A stretch of DNA of 64,000 nucleotides from Bog-159 sp963756605 (GTDB taxonomy: Bacteria > Acidobacteriota > Terriglobia > Bryobacterales > Bryobacteraceae): NCBI GenBank assembly GCA_963756605.1, contig CAVWOT010000022.1, forward strand, positions 124,001 through 188,000, read 5' to 3'. A program made the position numbers and the translations under genes. Numbering within the stretch: the first letter of the stretch is position 1; every line of letters starts with the position of its first letter. The notes beneath the pieces were generated by a model. That model was not told where the DNA came from. It did not search any database and saw nothing but the letters and a program-made list of their open reading frames with translations. Positions 36,542 through 44,648 of this stretch are shown here, piece by piece.

Positions 36542-36754
36542 ATGCCTCGCCTGCTAATACACGTTGAGGGCCAGACGGAAGAAGCGTTCGTGAACGAAGT
36601 CCTTGAGCAATATTTGCTGGCCCGCGGCTATCACAACGTTGCCGCACGGATCGTGGGCAATGCTCGTCTACGGCGCAGACGGGGCGGAATTCGTCCGTGG
36701 CCCTCTGTGAGAAAGGATATCCTCCACCAACTACCGGCGGGCTCTTGTATGTGA
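36542..36754 (+). pseudogene. Truncated DUF4276-type protein
   Basis: The first ~60 residues match the start of DUF4276 proteins: RLLIHVEGQTEEAFVNEVL, then ARIVGNARLRRRRGGIRPWPSVRKDIL. The family is normally about 200 residues or more. Here the homology stops near 36735 and the DNA continues as Rhs-core sequence in another frame, so the rest has been lost. The gene starts 2 bases after the ATPase stop, as in intact ATPase-DUF4276 pairs. The glutamate-rich EGQTEE start resembles TOPRIM-like nucleases, which would fit a defence role; that is inference. Confidence 0.7.
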
Positions 36755-37005
36755 CCGCGGATCCGCTGGGGAGCACGCGCCTGGTGACGGATGCCACGGG
36801 ATCGCCGCTGGGGTATCATGACTACTTGCCATTTGCGGAAGAAATCCCGAGCGGGATAGGGGGCCGAGGGAGTTTGTACGGGCCCACGGCGCCAGATAGC
36901 GTGACGCACAAGTTCACCGGCAAGGAGCGGGACGCGGAGACGGCCAGTTCAGCGATGCAGGGCCTCGATTTCTTTGGGGCGAGATACTTCGCTGGGGCTC
37001 CATGA
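36738..37005 (+). pseudogene. Rhs/YD-repeat core fragment
   Basis: Encodes LYVTADPLGSTRLVTDATG, YHDYLPFAEEIP, then THKFTGKERDAETA and GLDFFGARYFAGA. This is the last ~85 residues of the Rhs-associated core just before the variable toxin tip. There is no start, no upstream YD repeats, and it joins directly onto the DUF4276 fragment. The frame ends at a TGA where the normal core would read YFSGAxGRF. Confidence 0.85.
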
Positions 37006-37189
37006 CGGAGCTGCTCTGGGGGACAAAGCCTTTTCATCCCAGGCGATGCTGAACCACACTATTGAGCATGAACTGATCCACATTGATCAGACAGCGCAAG
37101 GACTAAGAACCACTTACGGTCCCGGGACGGCCCAGGGCCTAGAGGAGGGTGCAAATGCGCAAGCAAAATTCCCAGCACCACAGCAGTAG
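36974..37189 (+). pseudogene. Remnant of an Rhs-type C-terminal toxin tip with HELIH motif
   Basis: A short reading frame overlapping the end of the Rhs core fragment in another frame. It contains DGAALGDKAFSSQAMLNHTI followed by EHELIHIDQTAQGL, an HExxH-like zinc-protease motif, and ends ANAQAKFPAPQQ. The position immediately after an Rhs core suggests the variable C-terminal effector domain, cut off from the core by a frame change. No immunity gene is recognisable in the following 140 bases, where no other feature is seen. Confidence 0.55.
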
Positions 37190-37328
37190 CGAGGAAGTGA
37201 ATCGGCGCGAAGTGCGGCTGTGGCCGGACGGTGCTCGGGAAAACGGCACACAGTGGAGCCTTCGCGCGGCTCTCCAGCGACACATCCTGCTCATGCTATC
37301 CTGAAACACATACGAGGGCCTCGTCCAA

Positions 37329-38129
37329 ATGCGCCGCCGCATCGTCATCCGCGGTAGTCTGGTGGCCATCTCGGTGACGGCGCTGTTTGCCCTGCAGGCC
37401 ACTTTCCGCCAGTTTCCCGGTATGGAAGACGACCCCGTTCCCGTGCCACCCGACGCCTACGAGAGGACCGAGTGGGCCTTCACGCGCCTGAAGTATCCGT
37501 CCGGCAGCCATGCGAGCGTCTTCGGCCAGATCGGCAGTTGGCCCACCGATTACCCCAAAGCCGACCGCCAGTTCGTGCAGGGCGTGCGCCGCCTCACCCG
37601 CATACACACTCGTTCGTCTGAACAGGTGGTGGAACTCGACGGCGACGAAGTTTTCAACTGGCCCTGGCTCTACGCGGTGGAGGTGGGGCATTGGAGCCTC
37701 AGCGACGCCGAATGCGCCCAAATGCGCGAATATCTGCTGCGCGGCGGCTTCTTCATGTGCGACGACTTCCACGGCTCTGGGGAATGGAACGTCTTCCTGG
37801 AAAGCATCAAACGTGTGTTCCCCGACCGCCCCATCGTCGAAATCGATAACCAGGATCCCATTTTCCACGTCCTATATGATTTAAACGAGCGTGTACAAGT
37901 GCCCGGCATCCAATATTGGTACACCGGCCGCATCTGGGAAAAGGACGGTAAGACACCCCACTGGCGCGCCATCTACGACGATCGCGGCCGCGTCATGGTG
38001 GCCATCTGCTTCAATCAGGATAACGGCGATGCCTGGGAGTGGGCCGACCATCCGCGCTATCCCGAACGGTACACTTCACAAGCCTATCGCATGGGTATCA
38101 ACTACATCATTTACGCCATGACGCACTAA
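37329..38129 (+). CDS. DUF4159-domain protein
   Basis: A 266-residue protein with an N-terminal signal/anchor helix (RRRIVIRGSLVAISVTALFAL). The DUF4159 domain follows: WAFTRLKYPSG, WPTDYPKADRQFVQGVRRLTRI, EYLLRGGFFMCDDFHG and the terminal YRMGINYIIYAMTH. The fold is glutamine-amidotransferase-like and the function unknown. The family regularly accompanies MoxR-DUF58-VWA clusters, as here, where it is the first gene. Its stop codon lies in the first unit of an 11-bp tandem repeat. Confidence 0.88.
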   Translation: MRRRIVIRGSLVAISVTALFALQATFRQFPGMEDDPVPVPPDAYERTEWAFTRLKYPSGSHASVFGQIGSWPTDYPKADRQFVQGVRRLTRIHTRSSEQVVELDGDEVFNWPWLYAVEVGHWSLSDAECAQMREYLLRGGFFMCDDFHGSGEWNVFLESIKRVFPDRPIVEIDNQDPIFHVLYDLNERVQVPGIQYWYTGRIWEKDGKTPHWRAIYDDRGRVMVAICFNQDNGDAWEWADHPRYPERYTSQAYRMGINYIIYAMTH

Positions 38130-38162
38130 TGACGCACTAATGACACACTAAAGACGCATTAG
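38119..38162 (+). repeat. Four tandem 11-bp units at the DUF4159 gene end
   Basis: TGACGCACTAA occurs twice exactly, then TGACACACTAA and AGACGCATTAG. The first unit provides the last codons and the stop of the DUF4159 gene. Confidence 0.9.
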
Positions 38163-38175
38163 ATCCAGGGGCATC

Positions 38176-40425
38176 ATGTTCGAGTTTCTGTTCAAGTATC
38201 CCGGCGCAGTTTTCCAGAAGGGACAGTTCGTGCTGCTGGCCTCCTGGCCCGTCTGGATCTTCCTGCTGGGCGTGATCGCGGCCGGCGCGCTGCTGTTCTG
38301 GCATGTGCGCCGCAATAGCGGAGCGCTCACCGGCGCGCGTCCTTTCGTCATCTGGATGCTCGAAACCGCCATGATCGCGCTGCTGCTGTTTCTACTGTGG
38401 CATCCGGCTATCTCCATCGCCACGCTGCGCCCGCAGCAAAACGTGGTCGCCGTGCTGGTGGACGATTCGCGCAGCATGGCCATCCAGGAAGGATCCCAAA
38501 CGCGCAGCGCGCAAGCCGCCGCGGTGCTCGACCACAAGCTGCTGGCCGCGCTGGGGCAGAAGTTTCAGGTGCGCCTTTATCGCTTCGGCAAAGAAGCCGA
38601 CCGCATTCAGAAGGTCGCGCAACTCACTGCCTCCGAGCCGGCCACGCGCCTCGGCGATAGCCTGCAGCAGGTGCTCGCCGAATCGTCCACGCTGCCGCTG
38701 GGCGCTGTCGTGCTGCTTTCCGACGGCGCGGATAACTCCGGCGGCATCGATCTCGACACCATTTCAGAAATCCGGCGCCGCCACATCCCCGTCCATACCA
38801 TCAGCTTCGGCCGCGAGAAACCCGAAAAGGATGTCGAGATCACCGACGCCGTGCTGCCCGCCCACGCGTTGGCCGATTCGCGCTTGAGCGCGCTGGTTAC
38901 GTTTCGGCAGTACGGTTATACCGGCCAGAAGGCGCTGGTGGCGGTGCATGACGCCGGCAAAGTGATTGCGTCGCGCGAAGTCCAGTTCAAGTCCGACGGC
39001 GCTCCGCAAAGCGAATCGCTGTTGTTCAACGCCGGGCTCGCTGGACCGAAGACATTGGAGATCACCATCGATCCGCTGCCGGGCGAAGAGAACCGCGGCA
39101 ATAATTCACTGCGCCGCCTGGTCGACGTGGAAAGCCGCAAGCCGCGCATCTTATATCTGGAGGGCGAACCGCGCTGGGAATTCAAATTCATCCGCCGCGC
39201 CGCGGAAGACGACCAGAGCCTGCAGATCGCCTCCATGCTGCGCACTACCCAGAACAAGATTTACCGGCAGGGCTTTTCCGATCCGCACGAACTGGAGGAA
39301 GGGTTCCCTGGCAAAGCCGAGGAGTTGTTCAGTTTCGATGGACTGATCATCGGCAGCGTCGAAGCCAATTACTTCACCGAGACGCAGCAGGATCTGATCC
39401 GCGAATTCGCCAATCGGCGCGGCGGCGGCATTCTGTTTCTAGGTGGACGCTTCGCGCTAGCCGAGGGCGGCTACGCGCATTCGCCAATGGCTGAATTGCT
39501 GCCGGTGCAGGTTCCGGAAACCAAGGGTACCTTTCACCGTGATTTTTCAAATTTCGAATTGACCGCGCAGGGCCGCGCCAGCCTGATCTGCCGCCTGGTG
39601 GAAGATCCCGAACGCAACGCGCAGCGCTGGACGCATATGCCGCAGGTCGCCAATTATAACGATGTGGGCGAGGCCAAGCCCGGCGCGGTCACGCTGATGG
39701 ACGTGGTGCCCGCCGGTCGCCATCGTATGCCGCTACTGGTCACTGAGAACTACGGTCGCGGCCGCACCGCCGTCTTCGCTACATCCGGAACCTGGCGCTG
39801 GGTAATGTGGCAGGACCATACCGATATCACGCACGTCACGTTCTGGCAGCAGTTGATGCGCTACCTGGTTTCCGACAGTCCCGGCCGCGTCGTGGCATCT
39901 ACGCCGCGCGCGGTGCTGCCGGATGAAACCAAAGTCACGCTGCGCGCCGAAGTGCGCGACAAAGCCTACCAGCCGGTGTCGAACGCGGTGGTGGAGGCGC
40001 ACATCACCGGGCCGGATGGCTCGTCCAGCAGCGTCGAGTTGACACCGCTGCCTGCCGGCGACGGTTCCTATGCGGCCGACTGGAGCGCCGACAAACCGGG
40101 CTCCTACGTGGCCGAAATCGTGGCTGGGCGCGATAAGGACGAACTCGGACGCGATATCGTGATCTTCCGCCGCGAAGATGGCGTGGCCGAAAGCTTTCAC
40201 ACCGCGCAAAACCGCGAATTGCTGCAGAAGCTGGCCGATGACACGGGCGGGCGATACTACAGCGCAGCGAATGCCGGCCGCCTGGCGGATGAAATTTCGT
40301 ATTCCGACGCCGGTATCACCACTCGCGAAACCAAGGATCTTTGGGACATGCCCGCCATCTTCCTGCTGGCACTGCTGTTGCGCGGCTCGGAATGGGTACT
40401 GCGCCGCCGCTGGGGCGTCGTATGA
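38176..40425 (+). CDS. Membrane protein with VWA domain and glutamine-amidotransferase-like region
   Basis: A 749-residue inner-membrane protein. Two N-terminal helices (WPVWIFLLGVIAAGALLFW and MLETAMIALLLFLLW) are followed by a von Willebrand A domain with the MIDAS pattern DDSRS and VVLLSDGADNSGG. Next come beta-rich periplasmic domains, a class-I glutamine-amidotransferase-like segment (ILYLEGEPRWEFKFIRRA, GGGILFLGGRFAL), and a C-terminal helix (MPAIFLLALLLRGSEWVL). It belongs to a type found in acidobacterial and planctomycete MoxR clusters. Its end overlaps the next gene by 4 bases. Confidence 0.85.
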   Translation: MFEFLFKYPGAVFQKGQFVLLASWPVWIFLLGVIAAGALLFWHVRRNSGALTGARPFVIWMLETAMIALLLFLLWHPAISIATLRPQQNVVAVLVDDSRSMAIQEGSQTRSAQAAAVLDHKLLAALGQKFQVRLYRFGKEADRIQKVAQLTASEPATRLGDSLQQVLAESSTLPLGAVVLLSDGADNSGGIDLDTISEIRRRHIPVHTISFGREKPEKDVEITDAVLPAHALADSRLSALVTFRQYGYTGQKALVAVHDAGKVIASREVQFKSDGAPQSESLLFNAGLAGPKTLEITIDPLPGEENRGNNSLRRLVDVESRKPRILYLEGEPRWEFKFIRRAAEDDQSLQIASMLRTTQNKIYRQGFSDPHELEEGFPGKAEELFSFDGLIIGSVEANYFTETQQDLIREFANRRGGGILFLGGRFALAEGGYAHSPMAELLPVQVPETKGTFHRDFSNFELTAQGRASLICRLVEDPERNAQRWTHMPQVANYNDVGEAKPGAVTLMDVVPAGRHRMPLLVTENYGRGRTAVFATSGTWRWVMWQDHTDITHVTFWQQLMRYLVSDSPGRVVASTPRAVLPDETKVTLRAEVRDKAYQPVSNAVVEAHITGPDGSSSSVELTPLPAGDGSYAADWSADKPGSYVAEIVAGRDKDELGRDIVIFRREDGVAESFHTAQNRELLQKLADDTGGRYYSAANAGRLADEISYSDAGITTRETKDLWDMPAIFLLALLLRGSEWVLRRRWGVV

Positions 40426-41360
40426 AGCTGCTAACTTTACACTGCCCCACGCTGATCCTGTCTTTTATCCTCAGCGCGGCGTCTTTACCCGCCACCACTT
40501 ACTACGTCACAGTAACTGGCCTAGGCGGCGAACCCGACTACGAACAACACTTCGCCATGTGGGCCAAAGATATCGAAAAAGCCCTCAAGCCCGCGCCCGA
40601 CGCCAAAGTCGAAACGCTGGTAAACGCCACGCGCGAGCAAGTTCGCAGCGCACTCGATGGCATTGCCAAATCCGCTCGCCCGCAAGATGCCGTCGTGCTC
40701 ATGCTGATCGGCCACGGCAGCTTCGATGGCTACGACTACAAAATCAACCTGCCCGGTCCTGACTTGACCGCGTCCGAACTGGCCACCATGCTGGACCGCA
40801 TTCCAGCCACGCGTCAACTCGTTGTCAACATGACCAGTGCGAGCGGCGGCTCCATCGAATCCCTACGCCGGCCCAATCGCGTGGTCATCTCCGCCACGAA
40901 GAGCGGAACCGAAAAGAACGCCACCATATTCGCGCGCTACTGGGTGGAAGCGCTGACCGATCCCGCCGCCGACAGCGACAAGAACGAAGTCGTCTCTGCC
41001 CTGGAAGCATTCCGCTTCGCCGACAAGAAGACGGCCGCGTTCTACGAGCAGCAGAACAGGTTGGCCACCGAACATGCCGTACTCGAAGACACCGGCAAGG
41101 GAGAAGCCGTGCGCGCGCCATCGCCCGAGAATGGCGAAGGCATGCTTGCCGCGCAATTCCCGCTGCTGCGCATCGGCGCCACGGCCGCTGCCGCCAAAGA
41201 TCCGGCCAAACTGCAACTGCTCGCCAAGAAGGAAGAACTCGAACAACAAATCGACAAGCTGAAGTACGAGAAGGGATCCACCCCGCCTGATGAGTACAAG
41301 AAGCAACTCGGAGCCCTGTTGCTGCAACTTGCGCAGACTCAGGAGGAGATCGACAAGTGA
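40422..41360 (+). CDS. Caspase-like fold protein lacking the catalytic cysteine, exported
   Basis: A 312-residue protein with a signal peptide (LTLHCPTLILSFILSAASLPA). The next 120 residues look like a caspase/C13-type core: VVLMLIGHGSFDG gives the histidine-glycine dyad (H98). The position where DAC-x-SG would carry the cysteine reads VVNMTSASGG (about 135-143). Proteolysis through this site is therefore not expected. The C-terminus is a charged coiled coil (KLQLLAKKEELEQQIDKLKYE). It is translationally coupled at both ends (ATGA upstream, GTGA downstream). Assignment is by motif only; the fold needs confirmation. Confidence 0.7.
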   Translation: MKLLTLHCPTLILSFILSAASLPATTYYVTVTGLGGEPDYEQHFAMWAKDIEKALKPAPDAKVETLVNATREQVRSALDGIAKSARPQDAVVLMLIGHGSFDGYDYKINLPGPDLTASELATMLDRIPATRQLVVNMTSASGGSIESLRRPNRVVISATKSGTEKNATIFARYWVEALTDPAADSDKNEVVSALEAFRFADKKTAAFYEQQNRLATEHAVLEDTGKGEAVRAPSPENGEGMLAAQFPLLRIGATAAAAKDPAKLQLLAKKEELEQQIDKLKYEKGSTPPDEYKKQLGALLLQLAQTQEEIDK

Positions 41361-43420
41361 GACTCCTGCTGGCGATTCTCTGCGTGGCCGCGGCGCTGCC
41401 TGCGCAAACCATTGATCAAGCTGAATCACTCTGGAAGCAGCACCGCTATCAGGAAGCGGAGCATGCCTTCGAATCGCTCGTTGCCGCGCATCCGCGTAAC
41501 GCCGAGTACCGCGTTCAAATGGGCCGGTTGTTCCTGGAGCGCTTCAACGCCACCGAAGCCGCCAAGCTCTTCAACGAAGCGCTGGCCATCCAGCCGAAGC
41601 AGGCGGACGCTCTGCTGGGTCTGGCGCTGGTCGCGGCGCAAACCTTCGAGGCGCAGGCCACTTACTTCGCCCATCAAGCCCTGGATGCCGATCCGCACCT
41701 GGTCGCGGCGCAGGAACTGCTGGCGCGCCTGGAACTCGAAGATAACGACCCGGTGAAAGCGGCGGAAGAGGCGCACAAGGCCTTGGCCATGTCTTCGAAC
41801 GCGATCCAGGCCAAAGCCATCCTCGCCACCATCGACTGGCTGAACGACAAAACCGACTCGCCCTGGGATCCGCATTCGGGGCCGGCTTACGAAACCGCCG
41901 GACGCATCTTCGTGCTGAACCGCCGCTACGAAGAAGGCATCCAGCTCTTCCGCAAAGCCATCGCCGCCCAGCCCGACTTATGGAGCGCTCACTCCCAGCT
42001 AGGCATCAACCTGATGCGCCTCGGCCGCGAACAGGAAGCCCGCGCCGAACTGGAGCCGGCTTATGAGAACCAATACGCCGATGCCGCGACCACTAACACG
42101 CTCCGGCTGATGGATAGCTACAAAAACTTCATCACTTACAAGACAGATAGAACCATCCTTCGTCTGCATAAGAAAGAAGCCGAGCTACTGCATCCCTATT
42201 TCGAAACCGAGATGCTGCGCGCGCTGAGCACTTACGACAAGAAATACGGCTATCATCTCGACCGGCCCGTGCAGGTGGAAGTCTATCCCGATCATGAAGA
42301 CTTCGCCGTGCGCACCATGGGCATGCCCGGGCTGGGAGCGCTGGGCGTAACCTTCGGCTACGTGGTGGCCATGGACAGTCCCTCTGGACGCCCGCCCGGA
42401 ACATTTCACTGGGCTACCACTATGTGGCACGAACTTAGCCACGTGTATGTTCTGAACATGACGAATTTCCGCGTACCGCGCTGGTTCACCGAAGGACTGG
42501 CCGTGCACGAAGAGACCGCCGTTTCGCCCGAATGGGGCGACCGCCTCGATCCGCACGTCATCATGGCGATCAAAGACAAGAAGTTGCTGCCCGTTGCCGA
42601 GTTGGATCGCGGGTTTGTGCGTCCCACTTACCCGGCGCAAGTCGTCGTGTCTTACTTCGAAGCCGGCCGCATGTGCGACTTTATCAATGAAGAGTGGGGC
42701 TGGCCCAAGCTGCTGGCCATGATACACGATTTCGCCGCCGGCGCATCTACTCCCGAGGTAATTGAGAAAGAGTTAGGCGTCAAGCCGGAAGAATTTGATA
42801 AGCGATTCATGTTCGCGCTCGATCGCGACACGAAGAAAACCGTGGACGGTTTCGATGATTGGCGCAAGGGTCTTAAGAAACTTGCCGAAGAGTACAAGAC
42901 CGAGGACTACGCGGCCCTGATTCGAGATGGCGCCGGAATCCGTGATACTTATCCCGATTACGTGGAATCCGGAAATGTCTACCAACTTCTGGCCGACGCC
43001 TACGTGGCCAAGGGAGACAAGAAAGCAGCCATCGACGAACTCGATCGCTACGCCAAAGTGGGAGGGCGCAGCCCTGATACACTGAAACAATTGGCCACCC
43101 TCCTCGAAGAGGCCGGCAATAAGAAGGAAGCGGCCGCCGTGCTCGACCGGCTGAATTACATAAATCCCATCGATGAGGAGTTGCATCGCCGCTTGGGCAA
43201 CCTTTGGTTAGGTTTGGGGAACACCGCCGGCGCGATCCGCGAGTATCAGGCGGTGCTGGCCAAGTCGCCTACCGATCCGGCCGCGTCGCACTTCGATCTG
43301 GCCAAGGCCTATCGTTCGGCCAATCGTCCGGATGCCGCCAAAGATGAACTGTTACTCTCGCTGGAGGCCGCTCCCGGATTCCGGCCTGCCCAAAAGATGT
43401 TACTGGAGCTCTCCAAATGA
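41357..43420 (+). CDS. Exported TPR protein with gluzincin metalloprotease domain
   Basis: A 687-residue protein with a signal peptide (RLLLAILCVAAALPAQ). N-terminal TPRs follow (RYQEAEHAFESLVAAHP, EAAKLFNEALAIQP and others). A central peptidase-MA-like domain has the zinc motif HELSH at 358-362 and the third ligand in EGLAVHEE (E379, 16 residues later), the gluzincin spacing. Further TPRs at the end include AAIREYQAVLAKSP-like units. The start GTG overlaps the previous stop. The protease is intact, unlike the caspase-like neighbour, so it is the likely hydrolase of the cluster. Confidence 0.88.
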   Translation: MRLLLAILCVAAALPAQTIDQAESLWKQHRYQEAEHAFESLVAAHPRNAEYRVQMGRLFLERFNATEAAKLFNEALAIQPKQADALLGLALVAAQTFEAQATYFAHQALDADPHLVAAQELLARLELEDNDPVKAAEEAHKALAMSSNAIQAKAILATIDWLNDKTDSPWDPHSGPAYETAGRIFVLNRRYEEGIQLFRKAIAAQPDLWSAHSQLGINLMRLGREQEARAELEPAYENQYADAATTNTLRLMDSYKNFITYKTDRTILRLHKKEAELLHPYFETEMLRALSTYDKKYGYHLDRPVQVEVYPDHEDFAVRTMGMPGLGALGVTFGYVVAMDSPSGRPPGTFHWATTMWHELSHVYVLNMTNFRVPRWFTEGLAVHEETAVSPEWGDRLDPHVIMAIKDKKLLPVAELDRGFVRPTYPAQVVVSYFEAGRMCDFINEEWGWPKLLAMIHDFAAGASTPEVIEKELGVKPEEFDKRFMFALDRDTKKTVDGFDDWRKGLKKLAEEYKTEDYAALIRDGAGIRDTYPDYVESGNVYQLLADAYVAKGDKKAAIDELDRYAKVGGRSPDTLKQLATLLEEAGNKKEAAAVLDRLNYINPIDEELHRRLGNLWLGLGNTAGAIREYQAVLAKSPTDPAASHFDLAKAYRSANRPDAAKDELLLSLEAAPGFRPAQKMLLELSK

Positions 43421-43430
43421 GCAACTGCAC

Positions 43431-43520
43431 TGTGGCGCACGCTTTAGCGTGCTGCTGTCGGCTTCAGCCGACAGTACGGCGAACTGAAGTTCGCCGCGGC
43501 ACGCTCAAGCGTGCGCCACA
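43431..43520. repeat. Four-hairpin cruciform repeat (TGTGGCGCACG..CGTGCGCCACA)
   Basis: Within 90 bases are GCACGCTTTAGCGTGC, CTGTCGGCTTCAGCCGACAG, CGGCGAACTGAAGTTCGCCG and GCACGCTCAAGCGTGC. All are enclosed by a further 11-base outer inverted repeat. It occupies nearly the whole gap before the MoxR gene. Confidence 0.9.
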
Positions 43521-43535
43521 ACCTATCGAAACTAT

Positions 43536-44561
43536 ATGTCCACCACCGTCACACCCCAGTTAGAACCCGACGTCCTGCGCAGCCGCATTGAGCGCTTCCG
43601 GGTAGTACAAATGGAAATTGTGCGCCAGGTCCGGCGCGTCATCGTCGGCCAGGAGGAAGTGCTGGAGCAGGTCATGATCGCCTTGTTCGTGGGCGGCCAC
43701 TGTCTCATCACCGGCCTTCCCGGTACCGCCAAAACGCTGCTCGTGCGCACCATGGCGCAAACCCTGGGCCTGCTATTCAAACGCATTCAGTTTACGCCCG
43801 ACTTGATGCCCTCCGATATCACCGGCACTGACATCATCGAGGAAGATCCCACCACCGGCCACCGCACTTGGACATTCGTCAAAGGCCCCATCTTCGCCAA
43901 CGTACTGCTGGCGGATGAAATAAACCGTACACCGCCCAAGACCCAATCGGCGCTGCTCGAAGCAATGCAGGAACTCGCCTGCACGGTGCGCGGCAATAAC
44001 TACAAACTACCGGCCCCGTTCTTCGTACTGGCCACGCAAAACCCCATAGAGCTTGAAGGCACTTACCCCCTGCCCGAGGCGCAGTTGGATCGCTTCCTTT
44101 TCAATACGGTGCTAGGCTATCTGACCGCCGGCGAAGAGTTACAAGTGGTCGATCTGACAACCACCACGCACGTCGCCCAAGCTGACCCCGTCACGAATGC
44201 CGAGGAAATCCTGGACTTCCAGCAATTAGTGCGCATGGTCCCCATCGGCGAATCCGTAGCGCGCTATGCCATCGACTTAGTCCGCGCCAGCCGCAGCAGT
44301 GACGAAACCGCCCCGGACTTCGTCAAAAAATATGTGAACTATGGCGCCAGCGTGCGCGCCGCCCAGTTCCTGGTGCTGGCCGCCAAAGCCCGGGCGCTCA
44401 TGAAGAGCCGCTACCACGTAACTTATGAAGATATTCGCGCACTGTATATCCCGGTCCTGCGCCACCGCATTCTGCTCAACTTCCATGCGGAATCAGACCG
44501 GCTAAAACAGGACGACATACTGCAGCGGTTACTGGAGTTTAGAGGAGCACCGAAAGAATAA
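43536..44561 (+). CDS. MoxR-family AAA+ ATPase
   Basis: A 341-residue cytosolic AAA+ chaperone-like ATPase. It has RRVIVGQEEVLEQVMIALF, Walker A GLPGTAKTLLV, Walker B VLLADEINRTPPKTQSALLEAM, sensor ATQNPIELEGTYPLPEAQLDRF, and a C-terminal lid. MoxR ATPases work with VWA-domain proteins to mature or load metal cofactors, or in stress tolerance. The VWA genes on both sides supply those partners. Confidence 0.95.
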   Translation: MSTTVTPQLEPDVLRSRIERFRVVQMEIVRQVRRVIVGQEEVLEQVMIALFVGGHCLITGLPGTAKTLLVRTMAQTLGLLFKRIQFTPDLMPSDITGTDIIEEDPTTGHRTWTFVKGPIFANVLLADEINRTPPKTQSALLEAMQELACTVRGNNYKLPAPFFVLATQNPIELEGTYPLPEAQLDRFLFNTVLGYLTAGEELQVVDLTTTTHVAQADPVTNAEEILDFQQLVRMVPIGESVARYAIDLVRASRSSDETAPDFVKKYVNYGASVRAAQFLVLAAKARALMKSRYHVTYEDIRALYIPVLRHRILLNFHAESDRLKQDDILQRLLEFRGAPKE

Positions 44562-44564
44562 GAG

Positions 44565-44640
44565 GGTGCTGGTTGCTGGGTGCTAGGTGCTGGTAAAAAC
44601 CGGAACCCAGCACCCAGCAGCCAGCACCCAGCACCCAGGA
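44565..44640. repeat. Inverted array of GGTGCTG-type heptamers
   Basis: Left arm GGTGCTG-GTTGCTG-GGTGCTA-GGTGCTG, short A-rich loop, right arm of complementary CAGCACC-type units. It fills the gap between the MoxR and DUF58 genes. AGGA at its end lies 8 bases from the DUF58 ATG and could act as its ribosome-binding site. Confidence 0.88.
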
Positions 44641-44648
44641 CCCCAGCC

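Noticed and set aside
36738..37189. Insertion sequence
   Set aside because: No transposase, terminal inverted repeats or target duplication could be seen; the sequence is an Rhs-core remnant.
44565..44640. Rho-independent terminator after moxR
   Set aside because: The hairpin is not followed by a T-run and the downstream DUF58 gene appears to depend on read-through, so a simple terminator is unlikely.
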